Below are positions 7,955 through 17,425 of a DNA stretch of 38,398 nucleotides, one piece after another. The stretch covers positions 1 through 38,398 of the forward strand of contig MNCZ01000077.1 in assembly GCA_001914695.1 (NCBI GenBank). Reading direction: 5' to 3'. The translations under genes and the position numbers were made by a program. Under the pieces are notes generated by a model that was given only the letters and a program-made list of their open reading frames with translations, was not told the DNA's origin and searched no databases. Every line of letters begins with the position of its first letter. The stretch's first letter is position 1. The stretch is from Gammaproteobacteria bacterium 13_2_20CM_66_19 (lineage in GTDB: Bacteria > Pseudomonadota > Gammaproteobacteria > Steroidobacterales > Steroidobacteraceae).

Positions 7955-8719
7955 TCAAGGACTCCGCCGGGTCAAGAGCGCCGTGACACGTTCGAGATCT
8001 GCGAGCGTATTCACGTCGGGACCGGGCGGCTCGACGGCCTCGGCGACATGGAGCGCCAGGCCGTGCTCGAGCGCACGCAGCTGCTCGAGGTTCTCGCGCA
8101 GCTCGAGCGCCCCGGCGGGGAGCTGCGCGAGCTCGAGCAGCGGACCGACGCGATAGGCGTAGATGCCGACGTGCCGCCGCGCACCGCGGAAGTCGCGCTG
8201 GCTCGCGAGGCCCGCCGGCGCACCGTCGCGATTCCAGGGAATCGGCGCGCGGCTGAAGTAGAGCGCCCGGCCGGCCGCATCGGTCACGACCTTCACCGCG
8301 TTGGGATCGAGCAGCTCCTCCACCGAGAGGATCGGGGTCGCGAGCGTGCCGATGGCCGCCTCGGGGCGCGCCTCGAGGAGCGAGGCGACCTGCGAGATGA
8401 GCGCCGGGGGAATGAGCGGCTCGTCGCCCTGGACATTGACCACGATGTCCTCGCGCGGCCAGCGGCGTGCGCGGGCGACCTCGGCGATGCGATCGGTGCC
8501 GGAGGCGTGACTCGCGGCGGTGAGCACCGCCTCGGCGCCGAAGGAGCGCGCGGCGCGGACGATCCGCTCATCGTCGGTGGCGATCAGCACCTCGCTCGCT
8601 CCCGAACGCTGGGCACGCTCGTGTACCCACTGCACCATGGGCTTGCCCGCGATCGGCCGCAGCACCTTTCCGGTGAGCCTCGACGAGGCATGACGCGCCG
8701 GAATGACGACCCGGAACAC
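7955..8719 (-). CDS. kdsB: 3-deoxy-manno-octulosonate cytidylyltransferase
   Basis: Activates Kdo as CMP-Kdo in the cytoplasm, the donor for the inner core of lipopolysaccharide. The 254-residue protein starts VFRVVIPARHASSRLTGKVL, the nucleotide-binding loop of the family. It has VQGDEPLIPP, which binds Mg and CTP, then ALYFSRAPIPW and HVGIYAYR, all typical of KdsB, and its length is normal for the family (about 250). The GTG at 8719 is the sensible start since homology begins there; it is 14 bases after the stop of the Trm112-like gene. It is the last gene of the exbB-exbD-msbA-lpxK-trm112-kdsB operon, which joins Kdo activation to lipid A phosphorylation and export. Confidence 0.95.
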   Translation of the reverse strand: MFRVVIPARHASSRLTGKVLRPIAGKPMVQWVHERAQRSGASEVLIATDDERIVRAARSFGAEAVLTAASHASGTDRIAEVARARRWPREDIVVNVQGDEPLIPPALISQVASLLEARPEAAIGTLATPILSVEELLDPNAVKVVTDAAGRALYFSRAPIPWNRDGAPAGLASQRDFRGARRHVGIYAYRVGPLLELAQLPAGALELRENLEQLRALEHGLALHVAEAVEPPGPDVNTLADLERVTALLTRRSP

Positions 8720-8733
8720 GTGGCGCCCGGACT

Positions 8734-8922
8734 TCAGCGCTCGAGCAGCGGATCGTCGGCGGCCAGCTGGCGCGCTTCTTCCTCGAGCATCACCGGCACC
8801 GCGTCGCGGATCGGATAGGCGAGCCGATCCATGCGGCACACGAGCACCTGCGCCTCGCGCTGGAACTTGAGCGGTCCCTTGCAGACCGGACAGGCGAGTA
8901 TCTCGAGCAGGCGCGCATCCAT
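8734..8922 (-). CDS. Trm112/YcaR family small zinc-ribbon-like protein
   Basis: A 62-residue protein beginning MDARLLEILACPVCKGPLKF with a CPVC knuckle; the second pair of cysteines is reduced to a single one (LVCRMD), as in many bacterial members of this family. The Trm112/YcaR family is usually found between lpxK and kdsB, as here. Its function in bacteria is not settled; eukaryotic and archaeal homologues are partners of methyltransferases. The start is well set by GGAGG a few bases upstream (minus strand, around 8930-8935). There are 17 bases after lpxK and 14 before kdsB. Confidence 0.88.
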   Translation of the reverse strand: MDARLLEILACPVCKGPLKFQREAQVLVCRMDRLAYPIRDAVPVMLEEEARQLAADDPLLER

Positions 8923-8939
8923 CGGTCTGACCTCCGGGC

Positions 8940-9988
8940 CTACAATCTGCCGCCGACCTTCGCGAGCACGCGCCTCAGTAATTCGTTGCCTTCGCGCTCG
9001 GCGAACTGCGCGGCGACCGGCACGTACCATAGCCGCGGGTCGGCGAATGCCGCGCATCTTACGGCATCCTTCTCGGTCATGAGCACCGGAGCCGAGTCGG
9101 CGAAGTCGAGCTCGCGCGCGGCGAAGCGATGGTGGTCGGGAAAGGCGTGCTCGACGACCTCGATGCCTTCCGCGCGCAGCTCCCGGAAGAAACGCGCCGG
9201 GTTGCCGATTCCGGCGACCGCGTGCACGCGGCTACCGCCGAACTCGCGGAGCGGGCGCGGCGTCCCCTGCCCATCGAGCCGCAGCGCCCCCTGAGGCACG
9301 AGCCGCATGGCGAGCGGCGGGCCCGCCGAGCGCAGTGCGGCGGACTCGAGCGCCGCCCTGAGCGAGCCGTGCTCGGCCGCCCCGTTCACCACCACCGCAT
9401 CGGGCGGCGGCCGAGACCGAAGCGGCTCGCGCAGTGGACCCGCAGGCAGCAGCTGCCCGTTGCCGAGCCCGCGGGCGCCGTCGAGCACCACGATCTCACA
9501 ATCGCGCCCGAGCCGCAGATGCTGCAGCCCGTCGTCCGCGAGGATCAGGTCCGAGCCGCCCGCGGCCAGCGCGCGCGCGCCGGCGACCCGATCCTTCGCG
9601 ACCACGACGGCACAGGCGCTGTGCCGTGCGAGCAGCAGCGGCTCGTCGCCAACCTGCCGCCAGTCGGACTCCGGCCGCACTTCCTGCGGCCCGGCGTCCT
9701 GTCCCCCGTAGCCGCGCGAGACGATGCCGACCCGGAGCCCCCGGGCGGAGATCTGCCGCGCGAGCCAGATGGTGAGCGGCGTCTTGCCGGTGCCGCCCAC
9801 CGTGAGATTGCCGACCACCACCACCGGGCGGCCGGCGCGCTCGGTGCGCACCCAGCCCGAGGCGTAGGCGCGGCGCCGCGCGCGCATCAGCGCGCCGTAG
9901 CTCCAGGCGAGCGGCGCGAGGAGCGATGAGCCGGCGCGCTCGCGATACCAGAGCCCCGTGAGCCGTGGCTCGATCGGCTGCCGGCCGC

Positions 9989-9992
<4 letters not shown>
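8940..9992 (-). CDS. lpxK: Tetraacyldisaccharide 4'-kinase
   Basis: Phosphorylates the 4' position of the tetraacyl disaccharide to form lipid IVA on the cytoplasmic face of the inner membrane. The 350-residue protein has an N-terminal hydrophobic region (residues 20-40) for membrane contact. Its Walker A loop is VVGNLTVGGTGKTPL (59-73), followed by VSRGYGG, DEPLLLA and DDGLQHLRLGRD, and a C-terminal lobe with AGIGNP, FPDHHRF and MTEKDAVRC. All of these are family hallmarks, and length is as usual. It starts with GTG at 9992, and the GTGA overlaps the msbA stop by four bases, indicating coupled translation within the lipid A operon. Confidence 0.96.
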
Positions 9993-11796
<1,804 letters not shown>

Positions 11797-11800
<4 letters not shown>

Positions 11801-12231
11801 GGTCGGCCCGCCGGCTGTTCCTTGAGCGTCGCGATGTTGACCTCGGAGAAGCCGAGGCGCCCGAGCACGTCCATGGCGGTGATGACGGCTTGATGAGAGG
11901 CGCGGGCGTCCGCGCGCAGCGTGACCCGGATCTTGCGCTCGGTGCCGGCCTCCTTGAGGAGCGCCGCGCGCAGCGTCTCCGGACTCGAGTTGATGAGCTC
12001 GCGCCCGTTCACCAGGTAGCCGCCCTGCTGGGTCACACTCACGACCAGCGGCTCGCCGCTCACCTTCTCGATGGGCACCGCACTGGCATGCGGCAGGTGC
12101 ACGTGCAGCCGCCCCTCGTCGGCGAACCGGGTCGAGAGGATGAAGAACACCACGAGCAGCAGCACCACGTCGATCAGCGACACCACGTTGATCTCCGGCT
12201 CCTCGTGGCGACGCGATGACTTCAAGTTCAT
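11797..12231 (-). CDS. exbD: ExbD/TolR-family proton-channel subunit
   Basis: A 144-residue protein with one N-terminal membrane helix (about 15-34, INVVSLIDVVLLLVVFFIL) containing the conserved membrane Asp (Asp21) through which protons pass in ExbD/TolR. The rest is a periplasmic domain ending ATLKEQPAGRP. With ExbB it forms the inner-membrane motor that uses the proton gradient to energise TonB- or Tol-type systems. No TonB gene is near. A position directly before msbA-lpxK is common in some gammaproteobacteria and makes a link to envelope biogenesis likely. ATG 12231 overlaps the exbB stop by four bases; the stop overlaps msbA likewise. Confidence 0.92.
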
Positions 12232-12899
12232 CCGACCGCCCCCGGCCTCAAGGTCTCGTAACCGATGGTCGCAGGAGGCGCCGGGCGCTCCCGCCCGCGC
12301 GCGGCCTCGAGCGCATCCGCCATGCGGATCGCGTGCTTCTCCATCTGCACCACGATGCCCTCGACCCGCCCGCGCAGGTAGCGATAGAAGATGAGCGCCG
12401 GGATGGCGACGCAAAGGCCCGCCACGGTGCAGATCAGGGCCTCGGCGATGCCGCCCGAGAGCGCGCGCGGATCGCCCATGCCGCCCGCTTCGATGGCGTT
12501 GAAGGAGCGGATGATTCCGGTGACCGTGCCGAGCAGTCCCAGGAGCGGCGAGACTCCGGCGATGGTGCCGAGCGTATTAAGGAAGCGCTCGAGCTCGTGC
12601 ACCACGTGGCGCCCGGCGTCCTCGAGACGCTCCATCAGCATCTCGCGCGGCCGGTGGCGGTTGGCGAGACCGGTCGCGAGGAGTCTGCCGAGGGGAGAGT
12701 TCTGCTCGAGCGCCGCGATCACATTGTCGCTGATATGGTTCGATTCGATCAGCTGCCACACGCGCTGCGGCAGCTCCTGGGGCAGCACGCGCCTGTCCTG
12801 CAACGTCCACAGGCGCTCCAGAATGATGGCCGCCGCGGTGATCGAGCACAGAATGATCGGCCACATCAGCGGGCCGCCGGCCCGCACTATTTCCCACAT
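12228..12899 (-). CDS. exbB: ExbB/TolQ/MotA-family proton-channel subunit
   Basis: A 223-residue inner-membrane protein with three helices: about 10-29, 108-131 and 152-172. The cytoplasmic loop between the first two holds the typical MERLEDAGRHVVHELERFLN, and the second helix carries VSPLLGLLGTVTGIIRSF, the MotA/TolQ/ExbB signature. The third helix contains the conserved Thr (ICTVAGLCVAIP). It pairs with the ExbD-like protein encoded next. It is the first gene of the six-gene lipid A operon, so expression of all downstream genes may depend on its leader, which contains a perfect hairpin over the ribosome-binding site. Confidence 0.93.
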   Translation of the reverse strand: MWEIVRAGGPLMWPIILCSITAAAIILERLWTLQDRRVLPQELPQRVWQLIESNHISDNVIAALEQNSPLGRLLATGLANRHRPREMLMERLEDAGRHVVHELERFLNTLGTIAGVSPLLGLLGTVTGIIRSFNAIEAGGMGDPRALSGGIAEALICTVAGLCVAIPALIFYRYLRGRVEGIVVQMEKHAIRMADALEAARGRERPAPPATIGYETLRPGAVG

Positions 12900-12904
12900 C
12901 CTAC

Positions 12905-12928
12905 GCGACCTTAGGCTGCAAAGGTCGC
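12905..12928 (-). promoter_or_regulatory. Inverted repeat over the exbB ribosome-binding site
   Basis: GCGACCTT (12905-12912) and AAGGTCGC (12921-12928) form a perfect 8-bp inverted repeat with an 8-base loop, five bases upstream of the exbB start. On the minus strand the downstream arm contains AAGG, the only reasonable Shine-Dalgarno sequence, nine bases before the ATG. As RNA it would be paired; as DNA it could be a repressor site. Either reading suggests control of the lipid A operon. Confidence 0.5.
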
Positions 12929-12941
12929 ATCATACCGGAGG

Positions 12942-12970
12942 GGCGGGGGCGCTCAAGGCGCTCCCCGCCC
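12942..12970. other. GC-rich hairpin in the exbB/DUF2062 divergent interval
   Basis: GGGCGGGG-GCGC pairs with GCGC-T-CCCCGCCC, a 12-bp stem with one bulged base and a loop of about five bases. It lies between two divergent genes, so it is not an obvious terminator for either. No T-tract follows on either strand. Function unknown. Confidence 0.4.
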
Positions 12971-13024
12971 ATGCGCCGTGCGACACATCCCCTCCGGGGG
13001 CCTTCTGGTACAGTCCCTCGATCG

Positions 13025-13549
13025 ATGCGGCGGCTCCTGAAACGTATCTTCCCTGCCCCGCACACGCTCCGGGGGCGCTGGTTCCTGCGCCCCTTCGGCG
13101 CGCGGCTCGCGGACCCGCAGCTGTGGACGCTGCATCGGCGCGGCGTAACGTACGCCTTCGGGGCGGGACTGGCGATCTGCTTCGTGCCGCTCCCGGTGCA
13201 CGTGATCCTGGCGACCACCATCGCGGTCATCTGGCGGCTCAACATCCCGGTGATCGTCGGCACCACCTTCCTCCTGAATCCCTTCACCGTGGTGCCGGCG
13301 TATTACGTCGCCTACCGCCTCGGCGCGGCGCTGCTGCACGTGCCGCGCCAACATTTCCACTTCGTCGCGAGCTGGGACTGGTTCCACAACAGCCTGGCGC
13401 CCGTATGGGAGCCGTTCATCGCCGGCTGCATCTCCTGCGCGCTGCTCGCGGGCCTCATCGGCTGGCTGTCGCTCGAGATTGTGTGGCGCTGGCAGGTGAC
13501 CAACCGCTACCGCACGCGGCATCTGACACCTGCCGGGGCGAGCGACTGA
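13025..13549 (+). CDS. DUF2062 inner-membrane protein
   Basis: A 174-residue protein of the DUF2062 family, whose function is not established. The basic N-terminus (MRRLLKRIF) is followed by family hallmarks: RRGVTYAFGAGLAICFVPLP, the segment RLNIPVIVGTTFLLNPFTV, and a C-terminal hydrophobic helix (about residues 132-155, ISCALLAGLIGWLSLEIVW). Hydrophobic segments lie at about 45-65, 75-100 and 130-155. The ATG at 13025 was chosen because the upstream extension of the frame looks non-coding. It is divergent from exbB and convergent with lolD, in the same neighbourhood as Lol and MsbA transporters, which suggests but does not prove an envelope role. Confidence 0.85.
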   Translation: MRRLLKRIFPAPHTLRGRWFLRPFGARLADPQLWTLHRRGVTYAFGAGLAICFVPLPVHVILATTIAVIWRLNIPVIVGTTFLLNPFTVVPAYYVAYRLGAALLHVPRQHFHFVASWDWFHNSLAPVWEPFIAGCISCALLAGLIGWLSLEIVWRWQVTNRYRTRHLTPAGASD

Positions 13550-13566
13550 GCTCAACCCCGCTTGGA

Positions 13567-14250
13567 TCAGCTGCGCTCGCCGAGTGCGCCGCGCTCGAGC
13601 TCGTAGACCCGATCCAGGCGCTCGGCGAGCTCGAGGTCGTGGGTCACCACCACGAGGCTCGTTCCGTGCTCGCGATTGAGCTCCAGCATGAGCGCCAGCA
13701 CGCCGGCCGCGTTCGCCCCGTCGAGATTTCCGGTCGGCTCGTCCGCGAGCACGACGCGCGGCTCCGTCACGAGCGCGCGCGCCACCGCCGCGCGCTGCCG
13801 CTCGCCTCCCGAGAGCTGGTGGGGCCGGTGCGTGAGCCGCTCGCCGAGGCCCACGCGCTCGAGCAGCCGCCGCGCCGCGGCGCGCGCGACAGCGACCGGG
13901 GCGCGCCGCACCAGGAGCGGCATCGCCACGTTCTCCAGCGCCGAGAACTCCGGCAGCAGGTGATGAAACTGGTACACGAACCCGAGGCAGCGGTTGCGCA
14001 GCGTGCCGCGCTCGCTCTCGCTGAGCGAGTGAATCTCCCGCCCCGCGACCAGCACCTCGCCCGCCGTGGGGCGGTCGAGACCGCCGAGGATCTGCAGCAG
14101 CGTGGTCTTGCCCGAGCCCGAGGCGCCGACGATCGCCACCCGCTCGCCGGGAGAGATCGCGAGCGCCACGCCCTGCAGCACCGGCAGCAGCACCGGCCCC
14201 TGGCGGAAGCTCTTGTGAATGCCGCGCGCCTCGAGGACCGGCTCACTCAT
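13567..14250 (-). CDS. lolD: Lipoprotein-releasing system ATP-binding protein LolD
   Basis: A 227-residue ABC ATPase that powers release of outer-membrane lipoproteins from the inner membrane to LolA. It has Walker [13 protein letters not shown] (about 42-53), a Q-loop in [20 protein letters not shown] (the characteristic LolD/MacB stretch), the signature LSGGERQR, Walker [13 protein letters not shown] and the switch His in VVVTHD. The length matches E. coli LolD (233). Its ATG overlaps the end of the upstream permease by eight bases, so the three lol genes are one operon in the order permease, permease, ATPase. No LolA or LolB gene is in the window. Confidence 0.95.
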   Translation of the reverse strand: MSEPVLEARGIHKSFRQGPVLLPVLQGVALAISPGERVAIVGASGSGKTTLLQILGGLDRPTAGEVLVAGREIHSLSESERGTLRNRCLGFVYQFHHLLPEFSALENVAMPLLVRRAPVAVARAAARRLLERVGLGERLTHRPHQLSGGERQRAAVARALVTEPRVVLADEPTGNLDGANAAGVLALMLELNREHGTSLVVVTHDLELAERLDRVYELERGALGERS

Positions 14251-15490
14251 GCCGCAGAGCCTGCGCCGGCGCGGTGCGGGCGGCGCGCCACGCCGGATAG
14301 ACGGTCGCGAGCGCGCACAGCGCGAAGGCCACGCCGCACACCTTGAGCACGTCGACGGCCTCGACGTACGCGGGCAGATCGCTCATGTAGTACACGCGCG
14401 CGTCGAGGAACTGCGTGCCGAGCACACGCTCGAGCGCGCCCACGAGCGACTCGAGGTTGTCCGCGAGCAGCGTGCCGAGTCCCGCACCGAGCACCGTGCC
14501 CGCAAGCCCGATCAGCACCCCCTGCACGGCGAAGGTCAGCAGTACGTTGCGCGGTCCGGCGCCCAAGGTGCGCAGGATCGCGATGTCGGTCTGCTTCTCC
14601 TTCACGATCATGACCAGCGTGGCGACGATGTTGAAGGCGGCCACCGCGACGATCATCAGCAGGATGACGAACATCATCGACTTCGTGATCTCGATGGAGC
14701 GGAAGAAGTTGGCATGATCCTGGGTCCAGTCGGTGACGTAGAAGCCGGGGCCGCCGAGCGCGAGCGCGACGCGGCGCACGGTGGCGGGGGCCTTGAGCGG
14801 ATCGGTGAGCGCGAGCCGCAGCCCCGTGACGCCCGCGCCGAGCTGGAACAGGCGCGCCGCGTCCGCCATGTGAGTGAGCGCGAGGCCCCGATCGAACTCG
14901 TACATGCCGGAGTGAATGAGGCCCACCACCCGGAAGCGGCGCATGCGCGGCACGACCCCGGTGGGCGTGGCCGTGCCCTCGGGCGCGATCAGCACCACCG
15001 TATCGCCGACGCGCGCGTCGAGCTCGTGCGCCAGCGCGCTGCCGAGGATCGCGGCGTAGGAGCCGTCCCTGAGATCGTCGAGGCTGCCGGAGATCACGCG
15101 CTGCGCGAGTCCCGTGGCGCTGCGCTCCTCCTCGGGCAGCACGCCGCGCACCTTCGCGGCGGCGAGCCGCCGCCCATTGGCGAGCACGCACAAGCTCTCG
15201 ACGTAGGGGACCGCGGCCTCGACGCCGCTCTGCCGCCGGATCTGCTGCTGCAGGGCGCGCCAGTCGGGGAGCGCGCCGGAGAGGCCCATGAGCGTGGCGT
15301 GCGAGGTCACCGCGAGAATGCGGCTGCGCAGCTCCCTCTCGAAGCCGTTCATGACCGACAGCACGACGATGAGCGTCGCCACCCCGAGCGTCAGCCCGCA
15401 CACCGAGATCAGCGCGACGAAGGATACGAAGCCGCGCCGGTGGGTCGAGCGCAGATAGCGCGTGCCGATGAGCCATTCGTAGGCGCTCAT
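14243..15490 (-). CDS. Lipoprotein-releasing permease LolC/LolE family, second copy
   Basis: A 415-residue inner-membrane permease. The N-terminus ([20 protein letters not shown]) has the family pattern, a first helix at about 24-46 ends in the highly conserved [13 protein letters not shown], and a periplasmic domain of about 220 residues follows. It ends with [13 protein letters not shown] and three helices at about 268-295, 315-345 and 375-395. The sequence finishes in [13 protein letters not shown], the usual LolC/E ending. It would pair with the first permease (15493-16764) and LolD. Which is LolC and which LolE cannot be decided from sequence alone. It lies two bases after the stop of the first permease and has an exact 36-base DNA match with it. 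Confidence 0.93.
   Translation of the reverse strand: MSAYEWLIGTRYLRSTHRRGFVSFVALISVCGLTLGVATLIVVLSVMNGFERELRSRILAVTSHATLMGLSGALPDWRALQQQIRRQSGVEAAVPYVESLCVLANGRRLAAAKVRGVLPEEERSATGLAQRVISGSLDDLRDGSYAAILGSALAHELDARVGDTVVLIAPEGTATPTGVVPRMRRFRVVGLIHSGMYEFDRGLALTHMADAARLFQLGAGVTGLRLALTDPLKAPATVRRVALALGGPGFYVTDWTQDHANFFRSIEITKSMMFVILLMIVAVAAFNIVATLVMIVKEKQTDIAILRTLGAGPRNVLLTFAVQGVLIGLAGTVLGAGLGTLLADNLESLVGALERVLGTQFLDARVYYMSDLPAYVEAVDVLKVCGVAFALCALATVYPAWRAARTAPAQALRHE
14620..14655. repeat. 36-base direct repeat, copy 1 (lolC/lolE paralogues)
   Basis: Identical over 36 bases to 15870-15905. It encodes the second membrane helix of the paralogous permeases ([10 protein letters not shown] region on the coding strand). 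The rest of the two genes is clearly diverged. Confidence 0.8.
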
Positions 15491-15492
15491 CG

Positions 15493-16764
15493 CTACTCGT
15501 AGCGCAGCGCTTCGGCCGGCGCGGTGCGCGCCGCGCGCACCGCCGGGTACACGGTCGCGAGCGCCGTGAGCGCCAGCGCCAGCGCCGCGATGACGACGAC
15601 GTTGCCCCAGTGCACCTCGGCGGGGATGGCGGTGATGTAGTACACGTCGGCGTCCAGGATCTGGAAGCGGAAGGTGCGCTCGAGGAAGGGCACGATTGTC
15701 TCGACGTGCAGCGCCAGCTCGAGTCCCAATCCCACCCCGAGGGCGACGCCCAGCCAGCCGATCACCAGGCCCTGGGTGATGAAGATGCCCATCACGCGCG
15801 CGGGCGCGGCGCCGAAGGTGCGCATGATGGCGATGTCGGTGCGCTTGTCGGTGACCACCATCACCAGCATGGCGACGATGTTGAAGGCGGCCACCGCGAC
15901 GATCAGCAGCAGGATGAGCGACATCATGGTCTTCTCGATGCGGATCGCGCGGAAGTAGTTGGCGTTGTCCTGCGTCCAGTCGCTGACCTCGAGCCCGCCG
16001 GGCAGCAGCGCCCGCAGCCGCGCGGCAACCGCGGGGGCCTCGAGCACGTCCTGCACCCGCACCCGCAGCCCCTCGCTCACCGTCCCGGGCGGGGCGAGCG
16101 CGCGCACGTCGTCGAGGTGTGCGAAGACGAGCGTCGCGTCGTGATCCTGCAGTCCCACCTCGAACACGCCCGCCACGGAGAATTCGCGCAGCTTCGGCGC
16201 CGGCGTGCCATCGGCGCCCACGCTCGGAATGAGCATCGTCAGGGAATCGCCGGCGGTGAGCCCGAGCCGCTCGGCGATCACCGCCCCGACGATGATCCGC
16301 CCGGCGCCCGCAGTCAGCTGCGCCAGGGCGCCCTGGGTGATCGCATGGGCGAGCTCGCGGACGCTGTCGGGGGCTTGCGGATCGATGCCTCGCAGCACCA
16401 CCGGCCACATCTCGGGCTGGCGGACCGCGAGCGCCTGCAGCTCCGCGTAGGGAGCGACGCCGACCACTCCCGCGGCGCCGCGCACCAGACCGATCGCGCT
16501 GTGCCAGTCGGGCGGGGGCCGCGCGCGCGCCGCCCCGCCGGAAGCGGCGGCGGCCTCGGTCACGCGCACCTGGGCGCCGAGGGACAGCAACCGGTCGCGC
16601 AGCTCGCTCTCGAAGCCGTTCATCACCGAGAGAATGACGATCAGGGCGGCGACGCCCACGCCGACCCCGAGGAGCGAGGCCCAGGTGATGAAGGAGACGA
16701 AGAACGAATGCGAGCGGGCGCGCACGTAACGCAGCCCCACGTACAACGGCAGCGGATGAAACAT
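15493..16764 (-). CDS. Lipoprotein-releasing permease LolC/LolE family, first copy
   Basis: A 423-residue permease beginning MFHPLPLYVGLRYVRARSHS, the classical LolC/LolE N-terminus, with [20 protein letters not shown] after the first helix (about 21-48). The large periplasmic domain contains GIDPQ and ends in VSDWTQDNANYFRAIRIEK. Helices lie at about 280-305, 325-350 and 385-405, and the protein ends AARTAPAEALRYE. An alanine/proline-rich insertion (AAAASGGAARARPPP) sits at about 70-86. It is the first gene of the lol operon. The 131 bases upstream, shared with the divergent small periplasmic gene, should hold its promoter; I could not identify convincing boxes on this strand. Confidence 0.93.
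   Translation of the reverse strand: MFHPLPLYVGLRYVRARSHSFFVSFITWASLLGVGVGVAALIVILSVMNGFESELRDRLLSLGAQVRVTEAAAASGGAARARPPPDWHSAIGLVRGAAGVVGVAPYAELQALAVRQPEMWPVVLRGIDPQAPDSVRELAHAITQGALAQLTAGAGRIIVGAVIAERLGLTAGDSLTMLIPSVGADGTPAPKLREFSVAGVFEVGLQDHDATLVFAHLDDVRALAPPGTVSEGLRVRVQDVLEAPAVAARLRALLPGGLEVSDWTQDNANYFRAIRIEKTMMSLILLLIVAVAAFNIVAMLVMVVTDKRTDIAIMRTFGAAPARVMGIFITQGLVIGWLGVALGVGLGLELALHVETIVPFLERTFRFQILDADVYYITAIPAEVHWGNVVVIAALALALTALATVYPAVRAARTAPAEALRYE
15870..15905. repeat. 36-base direct repeat, copy 2 (lolC/lolE paralogues)
   Basis: Second copy of the exact 36-base match with 14620-14655, at the equivalent codons of the first permease and in the same frame. It lies 1250 bases away in direct orientation. 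Confidence 0.8.
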
Positions 16765-16841
16765 CGTCGCGATTTAACCACAGTTGCGCGCTTTTCAGAC
16801 GTGCGTCACAGAATCGACGCGCACGCTGCCTCGCTGCCGCT

Positions 16842-16868
16842 TTGACAGATTCCCCCCGGTGCTATAGT
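16842..16868 (+). promoter_or_regulatory. Putative sigma-70 promoter of the small periplasmic gene
   Basis: TTGACA (16842-16847) matches the -35 consensus exactly and TATAGT (16863-16868) matches the -10 box at five of six positions. The 15-base spacer is shorter than the ideal 17. It lies 28 bases before the start at 16896. Confidence 0.5.
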
Positions 16869-16895
16869 CGGAAAGCTGTTGGAGGTAAGGTTCCC

Positions 16896-17192
16896 ATGAA
16901 GACCCGAATGATGCTCGCGGCGCTCGCCGCCGCGTGCGCCGCGGCGGGTGCCGCGGTCGCCGAGACCATCGTCGTGAACGACCAGGTGCAGGTGCGTGAG
17001 TCGCAGGTCGATCGTCCGAAGCGCGGCAGCACCATGAGCGAAGTCGAGAAGCACTTCGGCGCGCCGGTGTCCCGCCATCCCACGGTGGGCGGCGCTCCGC
17101 ACCAGCCGCCGATCACGCGCTGGGACTACAACGGGTTCGCGGTGTTCTTCGAGCACGATCGCGTGATACACGCGGTCGCCACCGGCGGCTGA
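16896..17192 (+). CDS. Small exported protein of unknown function
   Basis: A 98-residue protein with a clear signal peptide (MKTRMMLAALAAACAAAGAA, cleavage likely after VAE or AVA). The mature part has a segment resembling the SmpA/OmlA (BamE-like) turn, MSEVEKHFGAPVSRHPTVGG, followed by ITRWDYNGFAVFFEHDRVIH. That fits a small two-strand periplasmic fold; a BamE relation is only a suggestion. The start is well supported: GGAGG at 16881-16885, ten bases before the ATG, and a good promoter upstream. It stands alone, divergent from the lol operon and 233 bases before the cyclase gene. Confidence 0.8.
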   Translation: MKTRMMLAALAAACAAAGAAVAETIVVNDQVQVRESQVDRPKRGSTMSEVEKHFGAPVSRHPTVGGAPHQPPITRWDYNGFAVFFEHDRVIHAVATGG

Positions 17193-17425
17193 AGCGGCCA
17201 TCGCGGCGTCGGTTCCGCCGCTCCCGCCACCACGGCGCCGACGCTAGCTCGTCCGGTTCCGAGCCGTGCCGATTCGGCGCGTCCCGTAGTCCACTCGACT
17301 CAAGCACCTTGAGCGTGTCCTTTCGTGGGCAAAGGCAGCGCTCCGTCGCCAACTGCCGACATTAATGACGATGTGTTACTCTCGTCTTTAACAGAATAAT
17401 TTCCTTAATTTCCTTAGGGAGTCGC
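17193..17425. other. Intergenic interval before the cyclase gene
   Basis: 233 bases without a credible gene. The first two thirds are GC-rich; from about 17360 the sequence becomes strongly AT-rich (TTAATGACG, TTTAACAGAATAATTTCC), the lowest GC stretch nearby, which is where the cyclase promoter should lie. I do not see a -35/-10 pair good enough to name. Confidence 0.4.

Noticed and set aside
8860-8885. GGAACTT motif on the plus strand, resembling a sigma-E -35 box
   Set aside because: It lies inside the Trm112-like coding sequence on the opposite strand, with no suitable -10 and no plus-strand gene downstream.
16765-16841. Promoter for the lol operon on the minus strand (TTAAAT near 16775)
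   Set aside because: A -10-like hexamer is present, but no matching -35 at acceptable spacing could be found.
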